Of a stretch of DNA of 64,000 bases, positions 12,994-26,301 are shown piece by piece (the stretch's first letter is position 1; every line of letters begins with the position of its first letter). Source of the stretch: Varroa destructor (Eukaryota; Arthropoda; Arachnida; Mesostigmata; Varroidae). The DNA is taken from the NCBI RefSeq assembly GCF_002443255.2, contig NW_019211459.1, forward strand, positions 4,711,669 through 4,775,668. Direction: 5' to 3'. The notes beneath the pieces are model-generated. The model was not told the origin of the DNA and did not search any database. It saw nothing but the letters and a program-made list of their open reading frames with translations. A program made the position numbers and the translations under genes.

Positions 12994-14703
12994 ACAAAAG
13001 CAATCGGACAACATAGAAGCGAGCAGTTGTCGCATGTGCGCGGTAGTCGTCGTCGTCATCGTCTGGGCTGGTTACAAGCGAAGGAACACCTAACACACAC
13101 ACGGTGAGCGAACGATAGAGGAAACAAATTAGAAGAGGTTAGGCGTGTACATCACGCGGTAAATATGCCCCCTAACATGAACACAGATCCTTCATCCTTT
13201 ACATCCTGTACCAGCCCCTACGACCCCTCCTATGTGCTTAACCACTGCTTACAGAGGCATATCTTCTATTTGCCCTACACTTCTAATCTATTCAAGGGAC
13301 GTGTGGATTTCCGGCTGGAGCTTTTGCCGCAAAATATTCATCAGCTTATGCTTTCTCAGTACCTCTCGTATTCTCATCACCAGAGTTCACGTGTTCGCAT
13401 AAATCAACCATAATCAATATAAGTTCTTATATCTCGTCATAAGCGAGTCATCGTTCTATTTCACTGATACTCATTATTCGTATTTTTTTTTTATTTCCAT
13501 TATGATTACTAGTAATAATCAACATCGTAAGACATACCATCGCCGTGCGTAATTGTGCTTTACCATTTTGTTATTTCACCTACGAAGTATTTCTGTTTTT
13601 AAGCTGTTTCCGCTCTGATGTCATCCTTACTCTCGTGTTAATATTAGATTTATTATATTTTTATAATGGCCAAGCAGTGTGGGTTATCTTCATCTGCTAT
13701 GCTTTCGTACCGCACCATCTCGACTGACAAATAGCCGTAATCTACTTTCTCACAGCCGTTTGTCGTTTGTATTGTTTTCTGTTTATTACTCGTAATATAA
13801 TTAAATCATACACGAGAAGTCTGTTGGCGTCCGGCTGCTTGTTTGTATATAATAACAATCGACTGACATACAGTCGTTTGTACGCGGCACCGATCTTTAA
13901 CACGAAAGGCGCTTGGAGCTGGCGAGAGCTGTGCATCAAAAAATCAATGTTCATATAAGAGGGTAGTAACTGTTTATAAAAACGTCTGTTGCCGGCACGC
14001 GAGGGGCGAATTTTTCCGCAAAATCCGCAATTACTTACTCGACAGAAACTTTGATTTCATCTTAATCGATTTCTATTAAAAAAAAAAACGCGACAAAATT
14101 TACTGCTAAGAAAATATCTAAATGGTTTAGCAGACATTTCTGTGGGTGAGATGTAGCTAGTCGCGAGGCTAACTCCAAATCCTTAACACCGTGGTTTTAT
14201 TCAATCTTGTTATGATATAAAACCAGTGCCACTTAGTTTTCTGTGAGTGTCTTTCTAACCGGAAGTTATGTTTGTTACATTACTATGTTCTATGACACTT
14301 ATTCTTTTGTCGTGCTTTGCCCGTCGTTCTCATGCCCACCACTTCATTTCTGCTGTCTCGTTTTTGTCTCGCGCTGCTGGTTTTCTTCCTCTAATTGCTT
14401 CTTTTTCGGTACGATAATTACGATGTATTGTATAGCCACGTATAACTATAACCGCCTTTTACAGGCACGATGGAAGTTCACATTTAGACTAAACTTGATG
14501 AGAACTTATCGGTATCTTTGTTTGAATCAATCTCAATTTATTTTTCAAACATCATTTTTCATGAACTCAGGAAAGGTATACTCGCCCGGTTGTCGGCGGT
14601 ATCGTGTTTCCGAAGTTTTTATTGAAAGCAGCTTGTCGTAACGATATGTTCCATAAATTAATTAGTAATAATAATAATTAATTATATATATTAAGTAATT
14701 AAT

Positions 14704-15470
14704 AATATTAGTGATGATGAACAGTAATATTGATAGTTAATGATCATGGTAATAACAATGATAATGATATTAAGAGGCCAGCATGAAAATGCGTACCGTA
14801 CTAATGATGAGGATGACGAAGATGACGACGACAAGGGCGGCTTCCTTCGTTGACAATGAAGGAAATAAGGCAAAAACGAGAAGCTGGAAAGGGAGCTTCG
14901 GTATGTGCGTGAGATCTCTTGTAACAAATATATGATAACGACAGTACTGAGTGTCTCTTTAACATTCGCAATTATATAAGGAAAAAGGAGATTTAACGGT
15001 GACGCCTACGCTGCAGCAAACAATTTGGGTCAATTGATAATGGCTGTTACGATGGCGGCGATAATGATGACAATGATTAATGCTGAAAGTAAGAGGAAAC
15101 GATTAATATTGAAGAGAAACGAGCGAGAGAAAAGAACGGAGCAAGAGGAAACTGTTCGCGTGGTTTGCTCAGCAAGTAGAGACACATCGTCCGTGGGAAC
15201 CGAACAACGTGGGGTGTACCTAGATGGGAATGCTGCGGGAAAAAATGTCCCCAAGTGCTACTGTTGAACGGCAGACGAACAATATCGCAAATGAAATCCA
15301 GCCAATGGAGATCCAAGTCAGTTCGATGGGAAGAATAAGAAAAAGCCGATAATCATATATTCGTATTTAATAAATGACCTAAACGAAATGGAAAAACGTC
15401 TAAAAACTATACACACGAAAGCACAAATACTACTATGGCGGAAAAATCTACAAAAATAGCATTCGGATAG
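14704..15470 (+). repeat. Left arm of a large inverted repeat
   Basis: This arm is the reverse complement of 17050-17822. The best block is 14799-14876, which matches the other arm with about two mismatches in 78 bases. A block around 14958-15070 containing GCTGCAGCAAACA matches at roughly 80%, and matching continues through 15100-15180 and 15360-15440. The outer boundary is sharp near 14704 on this side and 17822 on the other; the inner boundary fades near 15470. Confidence 0.8.
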
Positions 15471-17049
15471 CACGTTCCGGGAAAGGTAAACGCTATGACG
15501 AAAATGTGTGAAGAAATATCTCCTTCTGCGTTACTGCACGACTCGTGATTAAGATCTGTGTGCGATTTTAAGACGTAGGCGCTGGCCGGTCAGAAAGCTT
15601 GCCCATTTACGGAAAAATGTAACTCTATATCAGATAGTGCCAGATCGAGACTACTGCGCGCAGTTGTTCGTGTGGTTACACTGAACGTTATCCTAGCACA
15701 ATGAAAAGCTCCACGGGTATGCAAAATCCGTCTTGCCGTCACGCTAGTGACGCAATAGTAATATCCTAGTAATGGTCCTTGTAATGTTTATTTTTCAGCC
15801 AAGATTCAATATACGTATGACATTCGTCGATCGCCTTCAACATCATTAAGTAAAAAACGGCGACGTTTTGTTATCACTACTTTACAGAATACGTATCTGT
15901 TGTTTTTTTGCGTAGGATATTCGCGAGTAGTATGTAAAACGTGAATTTAGTGGCACTGGGAGAAGGGTGTTGTTGATATCGAAACAGGGGACGTGGTAAA
16001 TTTCGCTTCGCTTCCTGATATAAGACTCGCGCGATACAATGGCCAGTATCGTACCTTCTTGATCCGCTAATGAATATTTGTGACGCCGATTTTGTGGTCA
16101 GATCGCCATAAGGGTCTTTGGAAAGAAGCAAGAGGTTAGCAGTGTTCAACATCTAGAGCTTGTCAAAACGCTGCGGTCAAACCAGGGGCGTTGGCTTCGT
16201 CCTTGGACTAATATCCAGTCGCATCCTGCACCTTCATATTATCGATCATCTGTTAATATTTTCCTATCGTTGCTCATCGATATCGTTTATATTATTACTA
16301 TATAGTATAGTACTATCTATGTCCACGACATTTTCACGTGCTTCACCATTTATGCGACATCTGTGAGCCTATCAGTTGGCAATAACAACAGTAACGGCAG
16401 TAACGTGAATCGACTTCATTCCATCAGAAAACTGGGACATGGCTTCGTCGTGGTCTGTTATGTGCGGCTGATGCTTGAACGAAACTCGAATGGTGGCGCT
16501 GCATTTTCACACGGCCGTCCATTTTATTTGCTCGCTTCTTATAAGCCTGTTTCCTTGAGCTTGTGCACTGTGTAGTAGATGAAGCCTACGCCCCTGGAAT
16601 GGCCGCGCTATTTCGACACGCTCTCGATTAACTTCTTGCTAGGACCCTTATGGCATGCGACGAAATCGGCGTCAAACATTCATTAGCGTTTAGCGTCTAA
16701 ATTAATAATGATAACCATTACCTTATAAAGCTAATGATCTACCGCATTTTTGCACAAAATACTCAAAGGCGCTGAACGAATGTCATGAGGATATTGAATT
16801 TTCACTGAAAAATCAAGAACCATTACTGCCGTTACTAGATACTACTACTGCGTCACCATAGATACCACGTTGCTCGTGATGAGCGTGATATTTATTATGA
16901 TTAACTAAGTCCGACACAAGCTCGTATTTTCTGGCAAACTCACAAATTTCTTTCCACACACACCTTAACCAAGGATTGCAAAGGGAGACGTAGAGTATAC
17001 AGTTGCTTTCCCAAACATTTCCGCCGTAGCGTGTATCTTTCTCGTAGTA

Positions 17050-17822
17050 CTGTAGAAATGTTTATAGGATTTTCGCCCTTAGTTGTTTTTGTACTTTCGT
17101 GTATATAGCTTCTAGACGCTTTTCCATTTCATTTAGGTCATTTATTAAATACAAGTTTACGATTATCGGCATTTTCTTATTTTTCATATCGAATTGACCT
17201 GGATCTCCAATGGCTAGATCTTATTTGCGACATTGCTCGTACGGTGTTCAACAGTAGCACTTTACTTCAACTATTTTTTCCCGCAGCATTCCCATCTAGC
17301 TATATCCCACGTTATTCTGTTCCCCCGGTCCCTACTTGCCGGAAAAACCGCGCAAACAGTTTTCTCCCGCTCCTTTCTTTTCTCTCGCTCGTTTCTTTCA
17401 ATATTTGAAACATCATCATCATCGCCATCGTAGTAGTAATTATCAGTTGACCCAATTTGTTTGCTGCAGCATAGGCGGCACTATTAAATCTTTTTCCTTA
17501 TGTAATTGTGAGCGTTAAAGGGATCTGCTCAGTCGTTATCATCGTCTATTTTCTTTTATATATTTTACATAAAAATATATGTATTTGTATATGAGAGATA
17601 CAGGCACAAAAGTCTTTGCGGTCACGCTCATTCCGCTCCCCATTTTTGCCTTATTTCCTTCATTGTCAATGAAGGAAGCCGCCCTTGTCGTCGTCATCTT
17701 CGTCATCGTCATCATTAGTACAATACGTATTTTCATGCTGTGCTTTTATTATATCATTATCATTGTTATTACCATAATCATTATTAATTAATATAATTAT
17801 TATTGTTCATCATCACTAATAT
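17050..17822 (-). repeat. Right arm of a large inverted repeat
   Basis: Inverted copy of 14704-15470, separated from it by about 1.6 kb. A minus-strand AATAAA at 17745-17750 lies in this arm and is about 870 nt downstream of the eIF4G stop codon, so this arm may overlap the end of the eIF4G 3' UTR. No transposase or terminal repeats were recognised in the loop. It may be a foldback element or an inverted segmental duplication. Confidence 0.8.
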
Positions 17823-18256
17823 GACGGCGGCGGTTAGGTGTCTGCATCGGCGACATTGCGATGAAAAACAGACTCGTAGAAGACGTAGAACACAGCGGCC
17901 GTCTTTGCTGCTACGTCTCATCAAAAAATGAATAACTTTTTTCTAGCTCAGTTTTGTGTTTATATATGTATCTGTGTGAGTCTGTCAGTCAATACATAGC
18001 GGACCCTCTCTCTGATCTAAACAACCCTCCCTCCCGCCCGCCCTTCGGACAGACCGTTGCCAACCGCCCGCGACAAAGCACGACTTCGCGCAGTCGTTTG
18101 TCCATGGAACCGCCTTCATTTAATCGCATCATCATCATCTATATTCCTCCATCATCATATTTACTGTTATCATCTCTTATCAGTGTTAATCATTAGCATT
18201 ATATAATTAGTTCTTCTCCTGTTTCCTTTCACCATCTTAATAAGATGATGAAGGGA

Positions 18257-18291
<35 letters not shown>

Positions 18292-18320
18292 CATATATAT
18301 CCATATATATATATATATAT
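18257..18320. repeat. (AT)n-rich tract near the eIF4G 3' end
   Basis: AT dinucleotide repeats interrupted by AC and CC steps, about 300 bases downstream of the eIF4G stop codon on the minus strand. Confidence 0.9.
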
Positions 18321-18617
18321 CCATCGACTTATGTCTTCGTAGATATTCATTTCTATATATTGTGCTTCACATGCCGGGCTCCATCACTCCCATCTGTCGT
18401 TGCTGTTGCTGTGGTCGTTGACGGCTGTAAGACTCAGCTGTAGCTGCTCCATCACCGTAAATAGCGGAGACAGTCGCAACAATTGCAATCCGTCTTCAGG
18501 CTTTCCCGCTATATTGTGATTGTGATTCTTTGGAGCACCGATACACGACACTGGTTACTCGCAGCGGACATTGCTCACACACATTTGAATCGAGCGCTGG
18601 GGTCTCGCTTCGGCCTT

Positions 18618-19636
18618 CTAGTCTTCTCCTAACCACGACAGAAACCCGCTGGCGTTCTGGACCGTAACGTGGTAACCCGTCTGTTCGTGTCGTGTCCTAT
18701 CTGGCTTCGCCCAGTCCTTGATCACGTCTTCAGAGACGAGGTCTTTGTCATATAGCCAGTTAATGAAATTCGACGTTGCCTCTGTTAAAAGGTACAAACA
18801 AATCCGATGATTAACGACAAATGTAGTCAATTGGTGAAAAGCTGGAACCATGATTATAGACGAGGTTTTTTTGTTTTTATTATGATTATTAGTATTATAA
18901 CGAAACGATTATTATTTGCTGTATGCATTGTTGACATGTAGAACGTTTCCGTTTCCACTATGTGATTTAGTGCATATATAGAAAATGATTTATACTGTTA
19001 CACGGAACACAAGGATAAATGACAGCTAAATAGAATGAGATCCGCGGTAACCTGAAAATGTCTTTCTTTCCTTTTGAAGTTGCGTTGAAAAATCTCATAT
19101 AGGCTCGGGCTAGTGTTAACTGAATTTCTACTTGTTGCGCTTACCCTTAGGATGTTCTCTCTCGTGCATGACGATCTGTAGGGCATACAATGCTTGAATG
19201 GATGCCTCATCGTCATTAAATAGATCTTCAATGGGTTTCGGCATATTTTTACCTGCTGCATCTACGTGTAATTTCTGTTCGATCAATTTGAGGTCCATTA
19301 CAAACTCTTTCCCAGACGTGCTACTATTTTCCTTTAGTAGGAGCCCAATATTTAGCAATACAGTTGCGAAGGCCTGTACAGCCAGTTTTCGCTGCTCTTT
19401 TCCTGCCTGGTGCACCACGTCTTTCAAAGCGTGCTCTAAATCCCCCGCACTCTTTGACGTGTCTAACGCTGATCGGAAACGCTGACAGAGCTCTTGTAAT
19501 GTTAGACCCAAGCCAGGGCTAATTGATGCCACTTGTCCAAGAGCAGCTTCTATTGCCTTAATCTCTATTTCGGGAAGGCCGTTTACGAGTTCGGACAAGT
19601 TAATCCCTGACTCCTTCCATTTCTTAGAAACGCCGT
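18618..19636 (-). CDS. eIF4G: eIF4G W2-domain exons (19145-19636, 18618-18781)
   Basis: The first exon contains DDEASIQALYALQIV, matching the W2 signature ELQALYALQ. After the phase-1 donor GTAAGC it continues in the last exon with FINWLYDKDLVSEDVIKDWA and the aromatic/acidic end FLSWLGED, then TAG. W2 is the C-terminal HEAT domain, which in animal eIF4G recruits the Mnk kinases that phosphorylate eIF4E. Its presence marks this as a full-length eIF4G1/3-type gene. Confidence 0.95.
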
Positions 19637-22600
19637 CTGGAATTTTTAATTGAAATTTAATTTAAACTTCAATATTTTACGTAGGAGATCCATTCCAAAA
19701 ACTTTTGTAGAACAAAATTGCTCTTTCCTTAATTGACATAGTTTACTACGTCAGTCTAATAGACACCAAATACATGTTAAGAACGTGACCTGGAAATACA
19801 TTTTTACACTGCAAACTTACGAGGTTAGTGAGTGGTTAGCATTTTCAGTAGTATAGGAGAACTGTGTAAATACTAACCGCTACTGATTTCGTTGATTCGC
19901 TTGAACAGTGACACGAGCATCTTCGAGGTGTTCAAAGGAACGAGGGCTGCTTTAACTGCACGTAGCAGAGCGCTGAAGTTCATACCATCCGCAACAAAAA
20001 GTGGGGCCATGATTTCCGCCATACACTCGTAGTATTTCGGAATATCAATGACCATATCCTCCGCCATTGAGAGCTGTTCTTTGAGAGCATTCTCAATATG
20101 TTTCTGGCTAACGATGTGAGCATCGTGTAACTCCCGTATTGCTTCACCAGCACGAACTCTTTGCAGTGTCTTTGCCTCGATAGACATCTCGATAAAGTAC
20201 TCGATGAAGCGGTGCACATTGTTCGCATGGGCGCGTTCACAAAAGTCCTTGAGCATATCCTCGCGATTGCCATTGGTAGCATATTCCAGGAGAATGGTCT
20301 CCGCGTAGCGGCGCACATTATCATCATTGGACTCGGTGCCCTGCAGCGAATGAGTTCCTTCGCCGACGGCGCCTGGCTGCCCACCACTCAGGCCACCCCC
20401 TTGACTGGCGTTACGGCTTGCGGGCGCGGAACCGCGTGCACCACCTGGACGCCCGTTGCCGCTGCTGCCGGCAGTCGCATTGGCCAGGCCTATTTTACGC
20501 ACGCCTTGCAAGGCAGCTTCGCGCTCGCGCTGTCGTGACGGTGAACTCTCCTGGGAGCGCGCTGGGTGCTGAAATTGGTGTAAATATTGTATTTAATTAA
20601 AAATTAAGATTATTGCCTGCCATTGCGACCACAAAACAAATGATAATACTGATCTACCGGGCAGAAATACAATTGACCATGCGCAGTTAAGCTTGTTTTT
20701 TGAATACAAACATTGTTCTTATTGTCTTCTATGTGTATCTTATTGTCACACACGGAAGTGTTCACTAGCATTTTCTCAAGTTTAGTGCAAAAATGCGTCT
20801 CCTTACGTCAGAGCCATCGCGGTTGAGCAAATCAAACTTATTCGTTGAGGTCACGAGAGGCGTGTCATCTGCGCGATTGCCCCTGAGGCTGGAGTTCCGA
20901 CTTCCGCCTCCGCTTGCTCCACTAACCCATTGCGAGCCCGATGGGCGACTCATCGTCGGTTGTAAAGACATTGATAGCGTCATTCCTTTGAATGCTACCT
21001 GCAATTGTTAGACCACGCTTATAAATACTTACCCGGATACGTTACGTATATAAAACAACAATAGTTCCCAAAAATATGCCTGTTTTATAAACAGTGCAAG
21101 TTTTGACTTTAACCACGATGAAAATAACTTACGGATTCCATCATTTGCTTTGTGTGCTTGAAGTCGGTGCCTCTAGGCGAACTGGCGTTCTGCGACTGGC
21201 TGCCGAAGGAACGACGGTTGCGGTCACTCTGTATCGATGAGTAGCGACTGCCGCCACCTCCGGCAGACGGACCACCTGCATTAATGGTTGCAAGAAGCTT
21301 CTCGTTTTCGGCATCCTTCTGAATTTGTTCCAAAGTTTTTGGAGCCTGCTCATTTCGGCGAGGTACCCAGCCGCGTTCTTTGAGTTCTCGAACATCTTCC
21401 AGCATGAATATCACACGCTGTGGTAGACTTCTTTGATTATTCTTCTGGGCATCACGATTATCGCTAATTATCTTCTTAAGATTTAGCATTAAATTCTGAA
21501 ACACTGAATTGAAAACTTTTGGTCAATTAGGTTCAATAATTCCATCATAAAGCAGTGCACTTGCATGTCGAAAAATGTCGAAAAACAACAGGACACCGAA
21601 GCTAAGGAACTTCCATCCAACGCTTGAATGAATTCTTATTTGTAATATAAATAATTCGAAAAGCTAAATCACTACGTAGAAGAATAGTCCAAATGCCGGC
21701 GTTAGACATCACTACTAAGTGAGCTACCATTGTTGTTATGCTTGAAGTTGGTCTTTCATTTCCACTTACGTGTGTGCTTTTCTTTAAGTTCAGGCGTATC
21801 CTGGGGTCCGTTTCGTAACGTACTTTCGTCCGCTAGCTTTTTGCCCACTGTCGTAAAGAGTTTGCAGGCGCATACTATTGAGTCTTCATCAGTAGGGTAC
21901 TTCATGAGTTTTCGGAAACAGTCACTCATAATATTGAAATTAAGAATGTTCAGATTATAGAGTTCGCCAATGAAACGCATTAATCCGAGCGTTCGCCGCT
22001 TCGCCTTGGCGTCAGCTTCAGTGTACTTCTCCTGAATTTCCTTGCGCTCTTGCTCATTTTTTGCGGCGTCGAGTTCACTCTGTCGCTTCTCTTGTTCCTT
22101 CTTCTCTCGTTCTTTACTAGCGGGAGAGTCGTCAGTATCTTTCTCGAATTCCTGCTGGCACTTTTGCAATAGCATCTTGCGGAAAGTAACGGTATGATTC
22201 ATTGCCGGTCCCGGGTCGCGTTGAACTTTCGGTACCGTGAATGTTGTTAGCAGGGTATGGCATAGCCTGGCGTACGTTGAGGCAAAATGCGTCTCATTGA
22301 GAGCCTTTTCTAACACGAGTCCGGCGACGTTGGACAGACGTTCCTCCGAGTTAATTTCTAGTTTTTTTACTTGGTCAAGCAGTGTGTCAAAGCGCTGCGG
22401 GGTAAGCTTGTTTAAAATACCTCGGAATTTCTTGTAAAGCAGATCATCGGATTCGCCACTCGCGATACCGACTTCCTTAAACGGCTTCCAAGCCTTCTCA
22501 GCAGTGTGCAGTTTCACGTCCTGGTTTATCGATGAACTCAACGTGATAATCCTCTTCGGTCGCTCTCCCGCACGAGTCTGTGCACCCTTTGTGTTGCGAT

Positions 22601-25600
22601 TCATGGAACTCCCGGGAGCACCACCTCGACCTAGATAAAAATTCATAAGACCGAAAACAAGCGTAGTTCACATGAATGCAGTCTATTAAAAAAAAACCTA
22701 TACCACGCTATCAGTAAAATCGCTTATACAAGTAGACGAGGAATCATCATTGCGCATTGTAAACTTACCGTTTCTTAGACCGTACTGGTCGACAACACCG
22801 GTAGGACCCCCGCGCGGTTTGTCCGATAGCGTATGGCAGATTGCGTTACTCCTGAAAATCTCAAGCTTGGGCATGTCCTTCGGAGGCTGCATCGACATTG
22901 GTTGGCGTTGTAGTTTTAACAAAAATTCGCGGTCATACCTCTTCTTGCCGTTGTTGTCCGGTACGGGACTGTACTCATCATTGTGGTTATCGACTTCGGC
23001 GAGTTCCGCGTCAGACTCATCCGAAACCACTTCTCCCAATTCGAGTTCATCCTCCTGCCGGGAATTGGCGTCGTCGGTGTCATTTTTGACCACCTCTTCC
23101 TTACTGCTAGCTGAACCGGAGTCGTTACTGGTTGTCGAGTCTTCTGATGGATTCTTGTGACTGGTAGCTGCGACTGCGGCAGGTGTCACCTTTTCACTCC
23201 GTTTCAGTTCCGCGGCTCCTTTGCAATCTAAGCTGACATTCGTCTGTTCTTCGCCAACAACTTCAGACGACGGCATCGACTGTTCTATTTCTGACAACTG
23301 TTGAGAGTTCTGCAGCTCTTTTGCTTCTTGACTCTTGCGGAGGTTTTCCTCATTCTTTACTTCAACCTTGCGTCGTTCCTCATCTTCCTCCCTTTGAAGA
23401 GAAGACCGCGAACCTTGCTCTCGGTCGCCGGTCGCGGCGCTTTCTGACACTTCCGAGGACTCGTTAACGGCCTCCTCGTTCGACTCCATTTCCGCTGGAT
23501 CGGTGGGAGAAACTGAAGCTACATGAGTAGAAAACAGAACGAACAGTAGTTTGTTAGATTTCGTTTATAGCAGGTACCCAGCCTTCGGTTTGCCTACATG
23601 AAAATATTGATCACAAAAGACCAAAAACTAGGAATTTTAGGACAAGGACATCTAAGATGTAAGATATTTATGTTACACTATAATTAGAATTAAAAACAGC
23701 ATGCGTAGAAGGAAATACTAGCATAACAAGTTTGAAAAAACGTAGCATCAGTTGTCACCTCCTATTAAGCTCTGAAAGCGGGCCTCGTGTTTTGTTTTAA
23801 TTGATGTTCAATTAACAATAAACAAAGTCGTCACTCAATCAGTAAGACCTAGTTACTTTCTAGAGCGTACCACAATCGATTACAGAAGTCGAATCCAGTA
23901 TTTACATACAAGTTACATACACAAACACACGTCAACACCGCCACCAAAATAGTTGGCGCACAAAAAAGCAACAAAAGAAAAATAGACGCGTAAAGCTAAA
24001 AGCCGGAAAGGTGGTAAGGCTCAGTGAGTTTCAACAATTTTCTACGATCACAGAGCACGTTGACGCTACCAATATCCGAACACTGATACATCCCGCACAT
24101 TTCAATGGTCACCGCCTCTCACAGAGCAGAGAAGGGTGTATAGAAGATATCGTCATAATTAATTATACGTCAAAAAGTAGGGGCTCACAGAAGCAGTTAC
24201 TATCGAAGAAACATTTGAGAGCTAAGACAATTAACGATCGCAAGAAAGAATAAACTATCGGTCCATGCAGTCGGCACAATCGAAGGAAGGGCCATGAACC
24301 CGAACTAACCCGAAGACCACCTGCTTTTACTGCATACCTCGTACAGCAGCTGCTACTTTTGACGATTTTGCTCCTTTGGGTAAATTTAAGCGGATGACAA
24401 CACCTAGTCCCAAATTTCGCCTACCAATGTCGTCGCTGTCGTTACATTCAGTATCGCTATTATAGTTCGCGTAATCCGCCCTCCCATAGGCGTTACTCGA
24501 GTCGTTTTCCTTACTGCTATTATTATTATTATTATTAATGTTACTATTATAGTTAAGTCGCCACTTCTGTGCCCCTTTTCATTGTTGGTGTTATTGCCAA
24601 TCTTAATATTACCATTGACGCTTATGTTGTTGCGGTTTCGTTGATTGCGCGCTTGCTCTCTATTCAGGGTCCCGGCGCTTCCACTGGGTGAACAGGGGGT
24701 ATCGTTGCAGCTGCTGCACCTGCTGCTGTCGATTTTATCGTTGCAGGTGCAGAAATTGTACTCAATGACAACTTCATTATGATGAGCATTGTTGGTAACA
24801 TTTTTTTCACAAGGAGTGCCTTGTCGACCCACATCCTTCTCCTTGGGATTGTAAATACTTATTTCGAAATCAGTTTTTGGATAACTATGACGACCATTCG
24901 GAACGGTGCTAATTTCGTTGCTGCCATTATTGGCACCGCTGTGGTTACCATTCGTATATTGACTGTTAAACCCATGTACAGGAGGGATGGGCGAAGACAA
25001 GTTCCTCTCAGCGTGGCGTTTCTGTTCGTTGGCCAACGAAGTCATTTTTAAGTTGGGCTTTCCTTTGACTTTGCCGGGTCTCACTGCAATAGGATCATTA
25101 CTTTCTCGTTCAAACATCAATCGGTTAAAGCTAGTGGCTAAGAATTTTCTCCGAAACCCATGCACACTATACTTCTATAAACTTCGGAGCAATAATACTA
25201 TTGCAGCGCGTTTGAGAACTATTCTCTGATCAGACAGGTTGTCGCTGATAATGCCTGCCCTTGTAAAAGAATCCAAACCGTCAACCGATTGCCGCTTTCA
25301 ATAAAGCTGCTGAATTGTGCCTACAATACAAAACCGCGCCAAATGTAATTGAAAACACTTGAAAATGAGATACCAATTATCGCCCATGTGAAATAGCTAT
25401 CAAGAACTGAGCAAATGACAATGCTACAGCTTGTAGAACGGTATTTCCGCGTCTATAGCCTGAAATCATTGCATGCACCGCAGTACGATTCTGGTTCACG
25501 ACGACGCATTGGACGCACTACTAAAGGCCCGGTAGACACAATGTTGCAGGGAGAAATTTCCCGTCCGTATCATCTAATTGGAAAGCCGACCTACACGCTT

Positions 25601-26254
25601 AGTGTAAGCGTGGCAAAAAATAATTTCACAAAATTTAAAACCTAGAATCCAGAACAAAGTCCATCTTGCGCCTCTTACCATCTTGGTGTTGTGTCACTGC
25701 GCTGACTGCCTTGTCTTGTATATTATTTTTATGGGGAGAACTGCGGAGCAATCCTTTACCCACACCATTGTTGAGTATACCAGAAAGCACTTGGTTATCG
25801 CAACAGTTAGCGGTCACATCATCAGATATCATATTGAAACAGCCATTTACAGCCAGCAGTGGTGGCGGTGGCGGCACTAGAAAGTGGCCGTTGTCTTTCA
25901 GCTTTCCGGAATAATGCTGCTGATCCAATCCTCCATTAAGAGGTAAAGCCGAAGTAGCAGACACCCCCGGCACACTCCGACCATCGCTCTTTCGACTCCG
26001 TCGGAGGGCGGCCTTTTTTTTGAGTCGCTTCCTTCGAGCATCCATCTTAAACTATTGCATCGACTCACTGAATTATCGAAGTCCACTGGCTTCTGCAGTC
26101 AGTCTAAAAAAAAGTAGCTAGCCTTGCATTTCCGCAATCAATCCAATCGCACAAAGTCGAAATTAGGAAACGACAGCACGTGCCAACGCTGGTACGTTCA
26201 CCATTCATTTGTCAATACTGGTTGATTTCACTAGATGATACATATACATATATC

Positions 26255-26301
<47 letters not shown>

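Larger units (their letters stand above)
6831..18617. other. Gene-poor stretch with transposon relic, inverted repeat and simple repeats
   Basis: No eIF4G-like exon or other protein family was recognised here apart from a decayed mariner-like transposase near 8240-8660. The part from about 10000 to 18400 is rich in ATC/TCA trinucleotides and polypyrimidine, contains (AT)n blocks at 12352-12370, 12929-12993 and 18257-18320, and carries the large inverted repeat at 14704-17822. The many ORFs of 60-130 codons have repeat-driven composition or are shadows of each other on opposite strands. Confidence 0.5.

Noticed and set aside
12896..13107. Overlapping plus- and minus-strand ORFs with Ile-Tyr repeats
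   Set aside because: They are translations of the (AT)n microsatellite on both strands.
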